A stretch of 30,536 nt of DNA, from the NCBI GenBank assembly GCA_046724665.1, contig JBKOWZ010000163.1:1-30536 (forward strand). Reading direction: 5' to 3'. Of this stretch, positions 1-7,527 are shown piece after piece. Each line of letters starts with the position of its first letter. Position 1 is the stretch's first letter. The position numbers and the translations under genes were made by a program. The notes beneath the pieces are model-generated. The model was not told the origin of the DNA. It saw only the letters and a program-made list of their open reading frames with translations, and searched no databases. This DNA comes from Actinocrinis sp046724665. GTDB lineage: Bacteria > Actinomycetota > Actinomycetes > Streptomycetales > Catenulisporaceae.

Positions 1-32
1 CCGCAGGTCCCCGCCCGCTCGGATGTACTCAC
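1..32 (-). CDS. rsmH: Possible 5' end of rsmH (partial)
   Basis: A GTG codon at 32-30 on the minus strand opens a reading frame that runs off the window edge, beginning V-S-T-S-E-R-A-G-T-C. In nearly all bacteria the gene directly downstream of mraZ is rsmH, the 16S rRNA m4C1402 methyltransferase, and some actinobacterial RsmH proteins have a short variable N-terminus of this kind. No clear ribosome binding site precedes the GTG. The call rests on gene order rather than on recognisable protein sequence. Confidence 0.35.
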   Translation of the reverse strand, partial: MSTSERAGTC

Positions 33-112
33 GGACGCTCTGGAACCGGGGAAGGGGCTTCAGAACGCGGGTGAGCGGGTGGAGGCCTGCGGCCGCGGCG
101 TGTCAGGTCCGG

Positions 113-586
113 TCAGGGCAGCTCGCTCACCCCCCGGAACAGGTCGTCCTGGTCCAGGTCGGCGAAGGCCGGCTCCTTGGCGGAGAGGTAGCGCTCCCAG
201 GCCTCGGCGTCCCAGAGTTCGAAGTGCGTGTCCGAGCCGACCACGGCGACCTGGGAGGTCAGCCCGGCGTACTCGCGCAGCGCGGGCGGCAGGGTGATCC
301 GGCCCTGCTTGTCAAAGCTCTGCTCGCTGGCGCCCGCGTAGAGCACTCGCAGGTAGTCGCGGACCGCGCGCGGCGAGGCCAGCGGGCCCACGGACGGGGC
401 GCGGCGGATACGGTCGGCCGCCTCGGCGAACGCCGACGCCGGCCACACCGCCAGGCAGCGCTCCTGCCCCTTCGTGATCACCAGCCGCTCCGTTCCGTCG
501 ATCCGGGCCGCCTCCTCGCGGAACCGGGCCGGCAGGATCAGCCGGCCCTTGTCGTCCAGGCGCGGGACGAAGGTGCCGAGGAACAT
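113..586 (-). CDS. mraZ: MraZ, transcriptional regulator of the dcw cluster
   Basis: The 157-residue product has the two tandem SpoVT/AbrB-type half-barrels of MraZ. Each carries the diagnostic motif: DDKGR at residues 11-15 and FDKQGR at 91-96, each followed by a hydrophobic-P segment (LILPARFRE, ITLPPALRE). MraZ forms a ring-shaped oligomer that binds direct repeats upstream of its own gene and represses the division and cell-wall cluster. The ATG at 586 has a strong GGGAGG ribosome site seven bases upstream. Length is slightly above the usual 143-155, owing to a short acidic C-terminal tail. It is transcribed away from the moxR operon, and probable MraZ boxes lie about 190-220 bp upstream, which suggests autoregulation. 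Confidence 0.96.
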   Translation of the reverse strand: MFLGTFVPRLDDKGRLILPARFREEAARIDGTERLVITKGQERCLAVWPASAFAEAADRIRRAPSVGPLASPRAVRDYLRVLYAGASEQSFDKQGRITLPPALREYAGLTSQVAVVGSDTHFELWDAEAWERYLSAKEPAFADLDQDDLFRGVSELP

Positions 587-704
587 TCGGCGCCTCCCAC
601 CGGGCCGGGACGGACCGCCGCGCAGCGGACGAGACGGTCAGCGGACGGTTCCGTACGGGACCCGGCGGTGCGCATTCACGACTCCCGCGCACCGTTCCAC
701 GCGG

Positions 705-745
705 CTTGACGTCACGACCCCTAGGTCAAGACGTCGTGATTCAAG
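705..745. repeat. Imperfect inverted repeat in the mraZ leader
   Basis: CTTGACGTCACGAC (705-718) is mirrored by GTCGTGATTCAAG (733-745) around a 14-base centre. TCACGAC and GTCGTGA match perfectly. A second pairing, CTTGAC (705-710) with GTCAAG (725-730), competes with it. The element lies between the MraZ boxes and mraZ, so it could be an operator or a leader hairpin. Confidence 0.45.
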
Positions 746-767
746 TCGCTGTGTTCAAGCCACCGCG

Positions 768-804
768 TCCCACGCAGCCTCCACTTCCCTCCACTCTACT
801 CCAC
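768..804 (-). promoter_or_regulatory. Candidate MraZ boxes: GTGGAG direct repeats, 10-bp period
   Basis: Read on the minus strand, GTGGAG occurs at 804-799, 794-789 and 784-779, three perfect copies exactly 10 bp apart. A related GTGGGA follows at 773-768 and another perfect GTGGAG lies further upstream at 836-831. MraZ is known to bind several short direct repeats with a GTGG/TGGG core, one helical turn apart, upstream of mraZ. Position, orientation and periodicity all fit. The exact consensus in this lineage is inferred. Confidence 0.7.
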
Positions 805-898
805 AAACCGCCCACTACGCCGGGCGAGTGCTCCACTTCACCTCCGTTCGCGCTCCCCGGCGGGCAGGGCCCGGGGCACGGATTGGATCAGCGTTCGG

Positions 899-933
899 TT
901 CAGCGCTGAGCACTTGCTTAAGCACACGCTGAA
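899..933. repeat. Dyad elements upstream of moxR
   Basis: TTCAGCG (899-905) is inverted as CGCTGAA (927-933). Between them lies the perfect 10-bp palindrome TGCTTAAGCA (915-924), whose centre is about 3.5 bp away from that of the outer dyad. The element sits about 100 bp upstream of the preferred moxR start. It could be an operator for the moxR operon, but no regulator is identified. Confidence 0.35.
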
Positions 934-1032
934 AGGCGCTTCCAAGGTCTTGCACACAGACGGTGGCCATCGGGCAAGATGACCCCAACGGCCCCCGACG
1001 GAGATGTGGCCGTGAACCGAGGGGAGGGCCCG

Positions 1033-2070
1033 GTGCCCGGCAGCATGCAGGCGCACGAAGGCGGCATACCGCAGCACACGGCGCCCGAGCGCACCATGCC
1101 CACACGGGATGGGTTCGATCGGCTCTCCGAGGTGACCGACCGCATCCGCGAGCGGGTCGAGTCGGTGATCGAAGGCAAGGGCGAGGTGGTGCGCCTGGCG
1201 CTGACCGTGCTGCTGGCCGAGGGGCATCTGCTGATCGAGGACGTGCCCGGCGTCGGAAAGACTATGCTCGCCAAGGCGCTGGCGCGGTCCATCGACTGCA
1301 CCGTGCGGCGCATCCAGTTCACCCCCGACCTGCTGCCCTCCGACGTGACCGGGGTGACGGTCTTCGATCCGCAGCAGCGGGAGTTCGAGTTCAAGCCCGG
1401 GGCGGTCTTCGCGCACATCGTACTCGGCGACGAGATCAACCGCGCCTCGCCGAAGACGCAGTCGGCGCTGCTGGAGTGCATGGGCGAGCGGCAGGTGACG
1501 GTAGACGGCGTGCGTTACCCGCTGGAGACGCCGTTCATGGTCATCGCCACGCAGAACCCGGTCGAGATGGAGGGCACCTATCCGCTGCCTGAAGCGCAGC
1601 GCGACCGCTTCATGGCCCGCATCGCTATGGGTTACCCGGCCCCTGCCGCGGAACTGCGGATGCTCGACGGACACAGCACGACCAACCCGCTCGACGAGTT
1701 GCTGCCGGTCGCCGATACGCATGATCTGGTCAAGCTGATCGAGACGGTACGCACCGTGCACGTCTCCGACGACATCAAGCGGTACGTCATCGATCTCGTC
1801 ACGGCGACGCGTTCGGCGGGTGACGTCCGGCTCGGTGCCTCGCCGCGCGCCGCGCTGCACCTGGTGCGGGCCGCGCGGGCTAAGGCCGCGCTCGAGGACC
1901 GCGAGTTCGTGCTGCCCGACGACATCAAGGCGCTCGCCGTTCCGGTCCTCGCGCACCGGCTGATCCCGACCGCCGAGGCGCGGGTCGCCCGGCGCAGCCC
2001 CGAGCAGATCGTCGCCGACCTGCTCGAGCAGATCCCGATCGACGGCCAGGCTCCGCGGCGCACGCGATGA
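1033..2070 (+). CDS. MoxR-family AAA+ ATPase
   Basis: This is a 345-residue AAA_3 (MoxR) ATPase. Counting from the GTG at 1033, the Walker A motif GVGKT is at residues 73-77, the Walker B LGDEIN at 131-136, followed by the MoxR-typical RASPKTQSALLE segment and a C-terminal lid. Family members act as chaperones that assemble or activate partner proteins, often with DUF58/VWA proteins encoded next door, as here. I chose GTG 1033 because AGGGGAGGG (1020-1028) sits just upstream. An in-frame ATG at 979 would add 18 residues but has no ribosome site, and the variable N-terminus is not conserved. The gene is first in an operon with the DUF58 and transglutaminase genes, with 34 bp to the next start. 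The specific substrate is unknown. Confidence 0.93.
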   Translation: MPGSMQAHEGGIPQHTAPERTMPTRDGFDRLSEVTDRIRERVESVIEGKGEVVRLALTVLLAEGHLLIEDVPGVGKTMLAKALARSIDCTVRRIQFTPDLLPSDVTGVTVFDPQQREFEFKPGAVFAHIVLGDEINRASPKTQSALLECMGERQVTVDGVRYPLETPFMVIATQNPVEMEGTYPLPEAQRDRFMARIAMGYPAPAAELRMLDGHSTTNPLDELLPVADTHDLVKLIETVRTVHVSDDIKRYVIDLVTATRSAGDVRLGASPRAALHLVRAARAKAALEDREFVLPDDIKALAVPVLAHRLIPTAEARVARRSPEQIVADLLEQIPIDGQAPRRTR

Positions 2071-2104
2071 GCCCGCGCGGCGCGCACTGCGGAGGTGACC
2101 GGCG

Positions 2105-3502
2105 ATGGCGATGATGAACGGTCGGCCGCAGTCGGTGCTGCGCTCCTCCCTGAAGACCTTCTCCTCCGGGCTGACGACGCGTGGGCGCGCCTTCCTTTCC
2201 GCGGGCCTCGCCTCGGCGGCATGCGCGATCCTGCTCGGCTACGGCCCGCTGCTGCGGGTCGCGATCCTGCTGATCGCGCTGCCCGTCGCGGCCGCCGGGA
2301 TCACCTCGGCGTCCCGGTACCGCATCGCGTGCCGCCGCAGCCTCGAACCGGCCCGGGTGTCCGTGGGCTCTCCGGCTCGCGTGCATCTGCGGCTGGAGAA
2401 CGCCGCGCGGCTGCCGAGCGCGCCGCTGCTCGTCGAGGATCAGGTACCGTACACGCTCGGTTCGCGGCCGCGGTTCATTCTGCGCCGGATCGAGCCGGGA
2501 GGCAGCCGACGGGTCGCCTACCGCGTCCGCTCGGACAGCCGGGGGCGTTACCCGCTCGGTCCGCTGACCCTACGCAGCGCCGACCCGCTCGGCCTGTTCG
2601 AGCTGACCCGCTCGTTCACCGCACAGCACACGCTGACCGTCGCGCCGAAGGTCGAGCAGCTGCCCGCGATCACGCTCGGCACGGTGTGGGCCGGTCACGG
2701 GGACGGCCGCGCCGCGCACGCCGCGGCGGCGGGTGAGGACGACGTCGGTGTGCGCGAGTACCGCCACGGCGACGAACTGCGCCGGATTCACTGGCGGGCC
2801 ACCGCGCACCGCGGCGAGATGATGGTGCGCCGCGAGGAACAGACTTGGCACAGCCGGTGCACGATCCTGCTGGACAATCGCGCCGGTGCGCATCGCGGCA
2901 CCGGTCCCACCGCCTCGTTGGAGTGGGCCGTGTCCGCCGCCGCGAGCAGCGCGATCCACCTGCTGCACAACGGGTACACGGTGCATCTGAGCACGGGCAA
3001 CGGATCCGGCCCGATCCTCACCGACAGCGAGGACGCCGTGCTGGACACGCTCGCCGTGCTCAAGCCGGTGCACGCGGTCGGGCTCACGCTGGGTCAGAGC
3101 AGCACGGACGACACCGGCGACAGTCTGATCATCGCATTTCTCGGCACCCTCACCGGCACCGACGCGTCCGACCTGGCCCGAGCCAAGCCGGCCATGGCGA
3201 GCGCCGTCGCGTTCGTGTTGGACACGCTGACCTGGGCCGGCGGCGCGCCGGTCGTGCTGCCGCCGGGTTTCGCGGACAACCAGCGGCACGCGGCCGCGAT
3301 GCTCGAGGCGGGCGGCTGGCAGGTCGTCGTCGTGCGTGCCGGCGACCGCTTCCCGGAGCTGTGGCAGATCGCGTCGCGGCACGCGGCCGCGCGAGTCGGC
3401 ACTGCCTCGATCGACGCTGGGCCGATCAACACTGTCCCGATCGACACCGTGCCCGCGGCGACCGGCATCGGCACCGGCAGCATCGGGGAGGCCGCGCGAT
3501 GA
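2105..3502 (+). CDS. DUF58 membrane-anchored protein
   Basis: The 465-residue protein has two N-terminal hydrophobic segments (about residues 28-46 and 50-68), a periplasm-like beta region, and the DUF58 signature VREYRHGDELRRIHWRATA near residues 219-237. DUF58 proteins resemble VWA domains and are partners of MoxR ATPases, and the gene sits between moxR and a transglutaminase as is typical. GGAGG lies about nine bases before the ATG at 2105. Its stop overlaps the next start (ATGA), implying translational coupling. The extreme C-terminus holds degenerate pentapeptide repeats (SIDAG, PINTV, PIDTV) encoded by 15-bp units, which look like a recently expanded tail. The molecular role of the family is not established. 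Confidence 0.92.
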   Translation: MAMMNGRPQSVLRSSLKTFSSGLTTRGRAFLSAGLASAACAILLGYGPLLRVAILLIALPVAAAGITSASRYRIACRRSLEPARVSVGSPARVHLRLENAARLPSAPLLVEDQVPYTLGSRPRFILRRIEPGGSRRVAYRVRSDSRGRYPLGPLTLRSADPLGLFELTRSFTAQHTLTVAPKVEQLPAITLGTVWAGHGDGRAAHAAAAGEDDVGVREYRHGDELRRIHWRATAHRGEMMVRREEQTWHSRCTILLDNRAGAHRGTGPTASLEWAVSAAASSAIHLLHNGYTVHLSTGNGSGPILTDSEDAVLDTLAVLKPVHAVGLTLGQSSTDDTGDSLIIAFLGTLTGTDASDLARAKPAMASAVAFVLDTLTWAGGAPVVLPPGFADNQRHAAAMLEAGGWQVVVVRAGDRFPELWQIASRHAAARVGTASIDAGPINTVPIDTVPAATGIGTGSIGEAAR

Positions 3503-6039
3503 CCGAAGCGCCGAACGCCCCGCTGCGCCTGACCGTCGCGGCCGGACTGGCGACCGCCGCGGCCGTCTTCGGCCTGGAGCGGCTGGTACGCAGCGGGCCG
3601 TGGATCTCCGTCTGCCTCGCGCTGATCCTCGTCATCGGCGCCGCCGGGCACCTGGCCCGCACCGCGCGGCTGCCCCGGCTCGTGGTGATCTTCGCCCAAC
3701 TGGTCGCCGCGCTGCTGGCGGTGACCCTGCTGCGCGCCTCGGACAGCGCGATCGCCCTGTTCATCCCCGGCCCGGGGGCGCTGCGCGAGCTCGGCGACCA
3801 GATCGCCGCCGGGAACGCCGACATCATGCACGAGTCGCCGCCCGCCGCCGCGAGCCCGGGGATCACCACGATCCTCGCCATCTCCTGCGCCGCCTTCGCG
3901 ATCCTGATCGACGCGCTCGCGGTCACCTACCGGCGCGCGGTGTTGGCGGGGGTGCCGCTGCTCGCGGTCTACCTGATCCCGGCGACCCGCCTTCCCGGCG
4001 GGATGAGCTGGCTGGCGTTCACCGTCTCCGCGATCGGATACCTGTCGCTGGTCAGCGCGGAGGGCCACGACCGGCTCAGCCGCTGGGGCCGCGCCCTCGG
4101 CGGCCCGGCGCGCGTGCCCGGCGAGCTCTCCGGCCCGGCCAACAACCCGCACAGCTCGCTGTCCCGCCGGATCACCACCACCGCGGTCGCCGCCGCGCTG
4201 GTGCTGCCCTGGTTCATCCCGACGCTGCCCGCAGTGATCAAGACCACCGGCGGCAACGGCACCGGCGGCGGCACCATCAGCATCAAGCAGAGCATCGACC
4301 TGCGCAGCTCGCTGACATCCACGACCGCGACGCCGTTGCTGCGTTACACCACCAACTCGAGCACCGTACGGGCCGACTACCTACAGATGTCGGTGCTCGA
4401 CAAGTTCGACGGCAACAGCTGGACCACCGCCTCGGTACCGTCGAACCCGCTCGACGCGAACGCACACGTCGCCATTCCCGGCCTGACGGCTTCAGGCATC
4501 AAGCAGAACCAGGTCACCACCGAGATCTCGGTCATCGCGGACTTCGCCTTCAGCGCCGTCCCGGCGCCGTACGCGCCGTCGCACATCAGCGGGATCATCC
4601 AGCCGCTCTACGACCCGAGCACGCTCGAGATCGTGCCCGGCGACTCCACAGCCCGCTCACGCAACGGCCAGAAGTACGTGGTGACCAGCACCGACGTGAT
4701 TCCCACCGCCGACCAGGTGAACGCGTCGTCCGGACCGTACGACCCCTCGCTCGTCCGCTACCTCAGGCTGCCCGAGAACTTCCCGGCCGCCGTGAAGGCC
4801 ACGGCCGACCGGATCACCGCGGGCTTGGCGACGCCGTACACGAAGGCGCTGGCGCTTCAGAACTACTTCCTGACGAAGTTCAGCTACAGCCTCCAGGTCC
4901 CGGCCGGTGACGGGAACTCCGCGATCGAGGCCTTCCTCAAGGACCGCAAGGGGTTCTGCCAGCAGTTCGCCGGGGCGATGGCGGCGATGGCCCGCGCGCT
5001 CGGCATCCCGGCGGTCGTCGCGGTGGGCTTCACCCCGGGCACGGCGCAGTCGAACGGGACCTACACCGTCACCTCGCACGACGCGCACGCCTGGCCGATG
5101 CTCTACTTCAACGGCCTTGGCTGGATCAGGTTCGAGCCGACGCCGACCATCCAGTCCTCGGGCCGCGGCAGCCAGCCCTCGTGGACGCTGGCCGACCAGA
5201 ACCAGCTGCGCCCCACCGGCACGGCGTCCGGCAACACGCTGAACCCGACCGGGAACCCGAGCGCCCAGTCCAGCCAGTGCGCCGCGCAGATCCGCCGCAT
5301 CTCCGGCGGCTGCGAGGGCCAGGACCCCGGCGACCTGCTGCCCGCGCCGAGGCCGTTCGGGTCCTGGGGCCCGTTCGGCGTGGTCCCCCGCTGGTTCCAG
5401 AGCTGGTTCCTGACCGGCAGCGCCGCGCAGATCGGCGGCAAGCTCACGGTGCTGGTCCTGCTCATCCTGGCGGCGGTTCCCGCGCTCGGCCGGCTCGGCC
5501 GCCGACGCAAGCGGCGCGTCCTGGTCAAGCAGGCGGAACGCTACCTCGCGCGAGCGGCGCGCGGCGAGGTCCCGGAAACGCCGCCGCCGACCGGCGGACG
5601 CTGGCGGCAGGGACAGAACCGCTCCCCGGCGTCGCCGATGGCGACGATCGCTCTCGCGGCGTGGACCGAGCTGCGCGAATGCGCGGACGACCTCGGCTAC
5701 ACCTGGGTCGAAAGCGACACGCCGCGCCAAGCCGCCTCGCGCCTGACCACCGCCGCGCGCATGGACGCCGAGGCCACCGAGGCGATCGGCCGGGTGACGA
5801 CGCTGACCGAGCAGGCCCGATACTCCGCGAACCTGCACTACGACCAGCCGACGCTACGGGCCCTGCCCCGGGACCTGCGCACCCTGCGGTCAGCGCTGGC
5901 CGAGCACGCCACGCGTGCGAACCGGATCAAGGCGGCCATCCTGCCCTCGTCCTCGCTGGCCAGGCTGCGGGACAGCCGCGAACGGATGTCCGCATCGATC
6001 TACCGCACCGGCCGCCGCCCGGAGCAGCGCGAGGACTAG
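3499..6039 (+). CDS. TgpA-like membrane transglutaminase (DUF3488-transglutaminase-DUF4129)
   Basis: The 846-residue protein starts with five or six transmembrane segments (TgpA N-terminal/DUF3488, about residues 10-250), then an external region with a transglutaminase-like core. The nucleophile is C487 in KGFCQQFAG and the histidine is H530 in HDAHAWPM. The acidic third residue, sixteen positions after the histidine, is Glu (FEPTP) rather than Asp. Another transmembrane segment lies near residues 645-665, followed by a cytoplasmic DUF4129 tail. Such proteins accompany MoxR and DUF58 in many bacteria and are thought to act on proteins or the envelope at the outer membrane face. The reading frame is open far upstream, but ATG 3499 has GGGGAG close by and overlaps the DUF58 stop by four bases. 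Confidence 0.92.
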   Translation: MTEAPNAPLRLTVAAGLATAAAVFGLERLVRSGPWISVCLALILVIGAAGHLARTARLPRLVVIFAQLVAALLAVTLLRASDSAIALFIPGPGALRELGDQIAAGNADIMHESPPAAASPGITTILAISCAAFAILIDALAVTYRRAVLAGVPLLAVYLIPATRLPGGMSWLAFTVSAIGYLSLVSAEGHDRLSRWGRALGGPARVPGELSGPANNPHSSLSRRITTTAVAAALVLPWFIPTLPAVIKTTGGNGTGGGTISIKQSIDLRSSLTSTTATPLLRYTTNSSTVRADYLQMSVLDKFDGNSWTTASVPSNPLDANAHVAIPGLTASGIKQNQVTTEISVIADFAFSAVPAPYAPSHISGIIQPLYDPSTLEIVPGDSTARSRNGQKYVVTSTDVIPTADQVNASSGPYDPSLVRYLRLPENFPAAVKATADRITAGLATPYTKALALQNYFLTKFSYSLQVPAGDGNSAIEAFLKDRKGFCQQFAGAMAAMARALGIPAVVAVGFTPGTAQSNGTYTVTSHDAHAWPMLYFNGLGWIRFEPTPTIQSSGRGSQPSWTLADQNQLRPTGTASGNTLNPTGNPSAQSSQCAAQIRRISGGCEGQDPGDLLPAPRPFGSWGPFGVVPRWFQSWFLTGSAAQIGGKLTVLVLLILAAVPALGRLGRRRKRRVLVKQAERYLARAARGEVPETPPPTGGRWRQGQNRSPASPMATIALAAWTELRECADDLGYTWVESDTPRQAASRLTTAARMDAEATEAIGRVTTLTEQARYSANLHYDQPTLRALPRDLRTLRSALAEHATRANRIKAAILPSSSLARLRDSRERMSASIYRTGRRPEQRED

Positions 6040-6065
6040 GCCGTCAGGACGTACTGGGCTCTTCC

Positions 6066-6105
6066 CTAGGGTTGGGGACCTAGTGCCTCGGCTCTAGAAA
6101 CTAGA
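6066..6105. terminator. Possible bidirectional terminator with CTAG hairpins
   Basis: Two small hairpins lie between the convergent transglutaminase and DUF3040 genes: CTAGG (6066-6070) with CCTAG (6079-6083), and TCTAG (6093-6097) with CTAGA (6101-6105) around an AAA loop. The second covers the DUF3040 stop codon. Stems are short and there is no strong T-run, so terminator function is uncertain. Confidence 0.35.
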
Positions 6106-6490
6106 ACCCATCCCTCTCGCGGCGGTTCTGCCACCGCAGTTCCATCCGCTGGATGAAAGTGCCAGACCTGCGCTTGCGCTGCGGCCGCAGCCGGAACGCC
6201 GGCACGATCTGCCCCGGCGCCGGGACCTTGCGCCAGATGGCCCAAGCCAGCCATGCGCACACGAGCACGACGACCCCGCCGGCCACGTCGATCGCGGCCC
6301 GCCTGACCACGATGCCGTACCCGATCAGCGCACCGCCCGCGAGCGCTCCGACGGCAGCCAGGACCACCTTGCGGCGCATTCTCCGGCGCAGCTTGTCGCC
6401 TTGGAGCGCGGACGCGAACTTCGGGTCCTCGGCGTGCAGCGCCCGCTCCATCTGCTCGAGCAGCCGTTGCTCATGCTCGGACAGCGGCAC
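6101..6490 (-). CDS. DUF3040 small membrane protein
   Basis: The 129-residue protein begins with the DUF3040 signature: PLSEHEQRLLEQMERAL then AEDPKFASAL. A basic segment (KLRRRMRRK) and two transmembrane helices (about residues 44-62 and 66-86) follow, then a basic tail. Function is unknown; the family is actinobacterial and often near division or cell-wall genes. The frame is open to 6544, but I chose GTG at 6490 because the conserved domain starts there and GAGGAGG precedes it by about six bases. A TTGACT box (6557-6552) upstream on the minus strand could be a -35 element. Confidence 0.9.
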   Translation of the reverse strand: MPLSEHEQRLLEQMERALHAEDPKFASALQGDKLRRRMRRKVVLAAVGALAGGALIGYGIVVRRAAIDVAGGVVVLVCAWLAWAIWRKVPAPGQIVPAFRLRPQRKRRSGTFIQRMELRWQNRRERDGF

Positions 6491-6528
6491 GGGGTCCTCC
6501 TCGCTGGTTCTGGCGGGGCGAGGGCGGT

Positions 6529-6557
6529 GATTGACGACCAACACCTCTTGAAGTCAA
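6529..6557 (-). promoter_or_regulatory. Candidate promoter of the DUF3040 gene
   Basis: On the minus strand TTGACT (6557-6552) is followed after 17 bases by TCAATC (6534-6529), about 40 bases before the GTG start. The -35 is close to consensus and the -10 is weak. Confidence 0.3.
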
Positions 6558-6659
6558 GGATAGGCAGGGCCCCCCGTGTGTGGAACGCCGCTGCCCAATT
6601 TTCCCCCCGCACCAGCAGCTTCTGCGACTGCCGGGTCACCTGTGCCACATGACGTTTCG

Positions 6660-7460
6660 TCAACCGTCCCGGCCCGCCAGCAGATGCAGCTGCGTGGCCA
6701 TCGCCCGGAACTCCGGCAGCGCCGACGCGGCCGCTTCCAGGGCCAGCAGGTCGCCGACGCCGGCGCCCTGCCCGGCGCCGCCCGCGGGGTCGGCGGCGGA
6801 CGCCGGCACGAGGTCGGCGAAGATCCGCACGCCGTGCACCGAACGTACGTTCAGCCCGGCCTGCTCGACCAGCTGCCGCAGCGCCTGCTCGCCGAACCGG
6901 CGCGGGACCGGATCGTGGGCGCCGAATCGGCCGTCCGAGTCGCGCAGCGCGGTCAGCGCCTCGGCCACGTGGCCGCCGAGCGCGCGGGCGAGCACGACCG
7001 CGGTGCGGTTCGCCGTGAGCAGGCTGGCGATTCCGCCGGGTCGCAGCAGGTCGTACACGGCGCGGCAGCCCTGCGCCGGGTCGTCCGCGAACTCCAGCAC
7101 GCCGTGGCAGAGCACCGCGTCCGCCGATTCGCGGTCGAGCACGCCGATCACCGTGGCCAGGTCCCCCTGCGCTGCGCGCACCGAGCCGGACACCCCCGCC
7201 TCGGCGGCGCGGCGTTCGAGGGCGGCCAGCGCGTCAGGGCTCGGATCGATGACCGTTACGCGGTGCCCGAGCCGCGCGAGCGCCACCGCGAACCCGCCGG
7301 TGCCGCCCCCGACATCCACGACGTCTAAGGGCACCGCGATTCCCGCGTCGAGCTCGCCGGGGGCGGGCTCGCGCTTGATCGTCTCTAAGGCTGAGCGCAG
7401 TACGTCCCACACGACGGCGGTACGCACCGAGCTCCTCGGGTTCGTGCGGTCGGTAACCAC
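6660..7460 (-). CDS. Class I SAM-dependent methyltransferase
   Basis: The 266-residue product has a Rossmann methyltransferase fold. Motif I is VVDVGGGTGGFAVALA (about residues 47-62), an acidic motif II end VIDPS follows at about 74-78, and DAVLCHGVLEFADDP matches the motif IV/post-I region. It resembles the SmtA/CmoA-like group found in actinobacteria near dinB and dcw genes. The substrate cannot be told from sequence. The GTG at 7460 is the first start in frame and lacks an obvious ribosome site, so a later start is possible. dinB ends 67 bp upstream on the same strand, so the two may be cotranscribed. Confidence 0.85.
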   Translation of the reverse strand: MVTDRTNPRSSVRTAVVWDVLRSALETIKREPAPGELDAGIAVPLDVVDVGGGTGGFAVALARLGHRVTVIDPSPDALAALERRAAEAGVSGSVRAAQGDLATVIGVLDRESADAVLCHGVLEFADDPAQGCRAVYDLLRPGGIASLLTANRTAVVLARALGGHVAEALTALRDSDGRFGAHDPVPRRFGEQALRQLVEQAGLNVRSVHGVRIFADLVPASAADPAGGAGQGAGVGDLLALEAAASALPEFRAMATQLHLLAGRDG

Positions 7461-7527
7461 GGCTCAAGCCTAGTGCTAGCCCAGGGCGTTCCCGATGCGT
7501 TATCGATCAGCATGGCTGTGTGAGGCG

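Larger units (their letters stand above)
587..1032. promoter_or_regulatory. Divergent mraZ/moxR control region
   Basis: This 446-bp spacer separates divergently transcribed mraZ and moxR. It contains an imperfect long palindrome (705-745), the GTGGAG repeat array (768-804, with an outlying copy at 831-836), and two dyads near moxR (899-933). No protein-coding reading frame in it is convincing, and I could not assign clean -35/-10 pairs for either gene. Confidence 0.6.

Noticed and set aside
838..1956. Long minus-strand open frame opposite moxR
   Set aside because: Arg/His-rich shadow of the moxR gene caused by GC-rich third positions; no family resemblance.
3336..4910. 524-residue plus-strand frame across DUF58 and transglutaminase
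   Set aside because: Arg/Pro/Ala low-complexity shadow; the true frames carry complete domain motifs.
4657..5838. Minus-strand open frame opposite the transglutaminase
   Set aside because: Compositional shadow with no ribosome site or recognisable domain.
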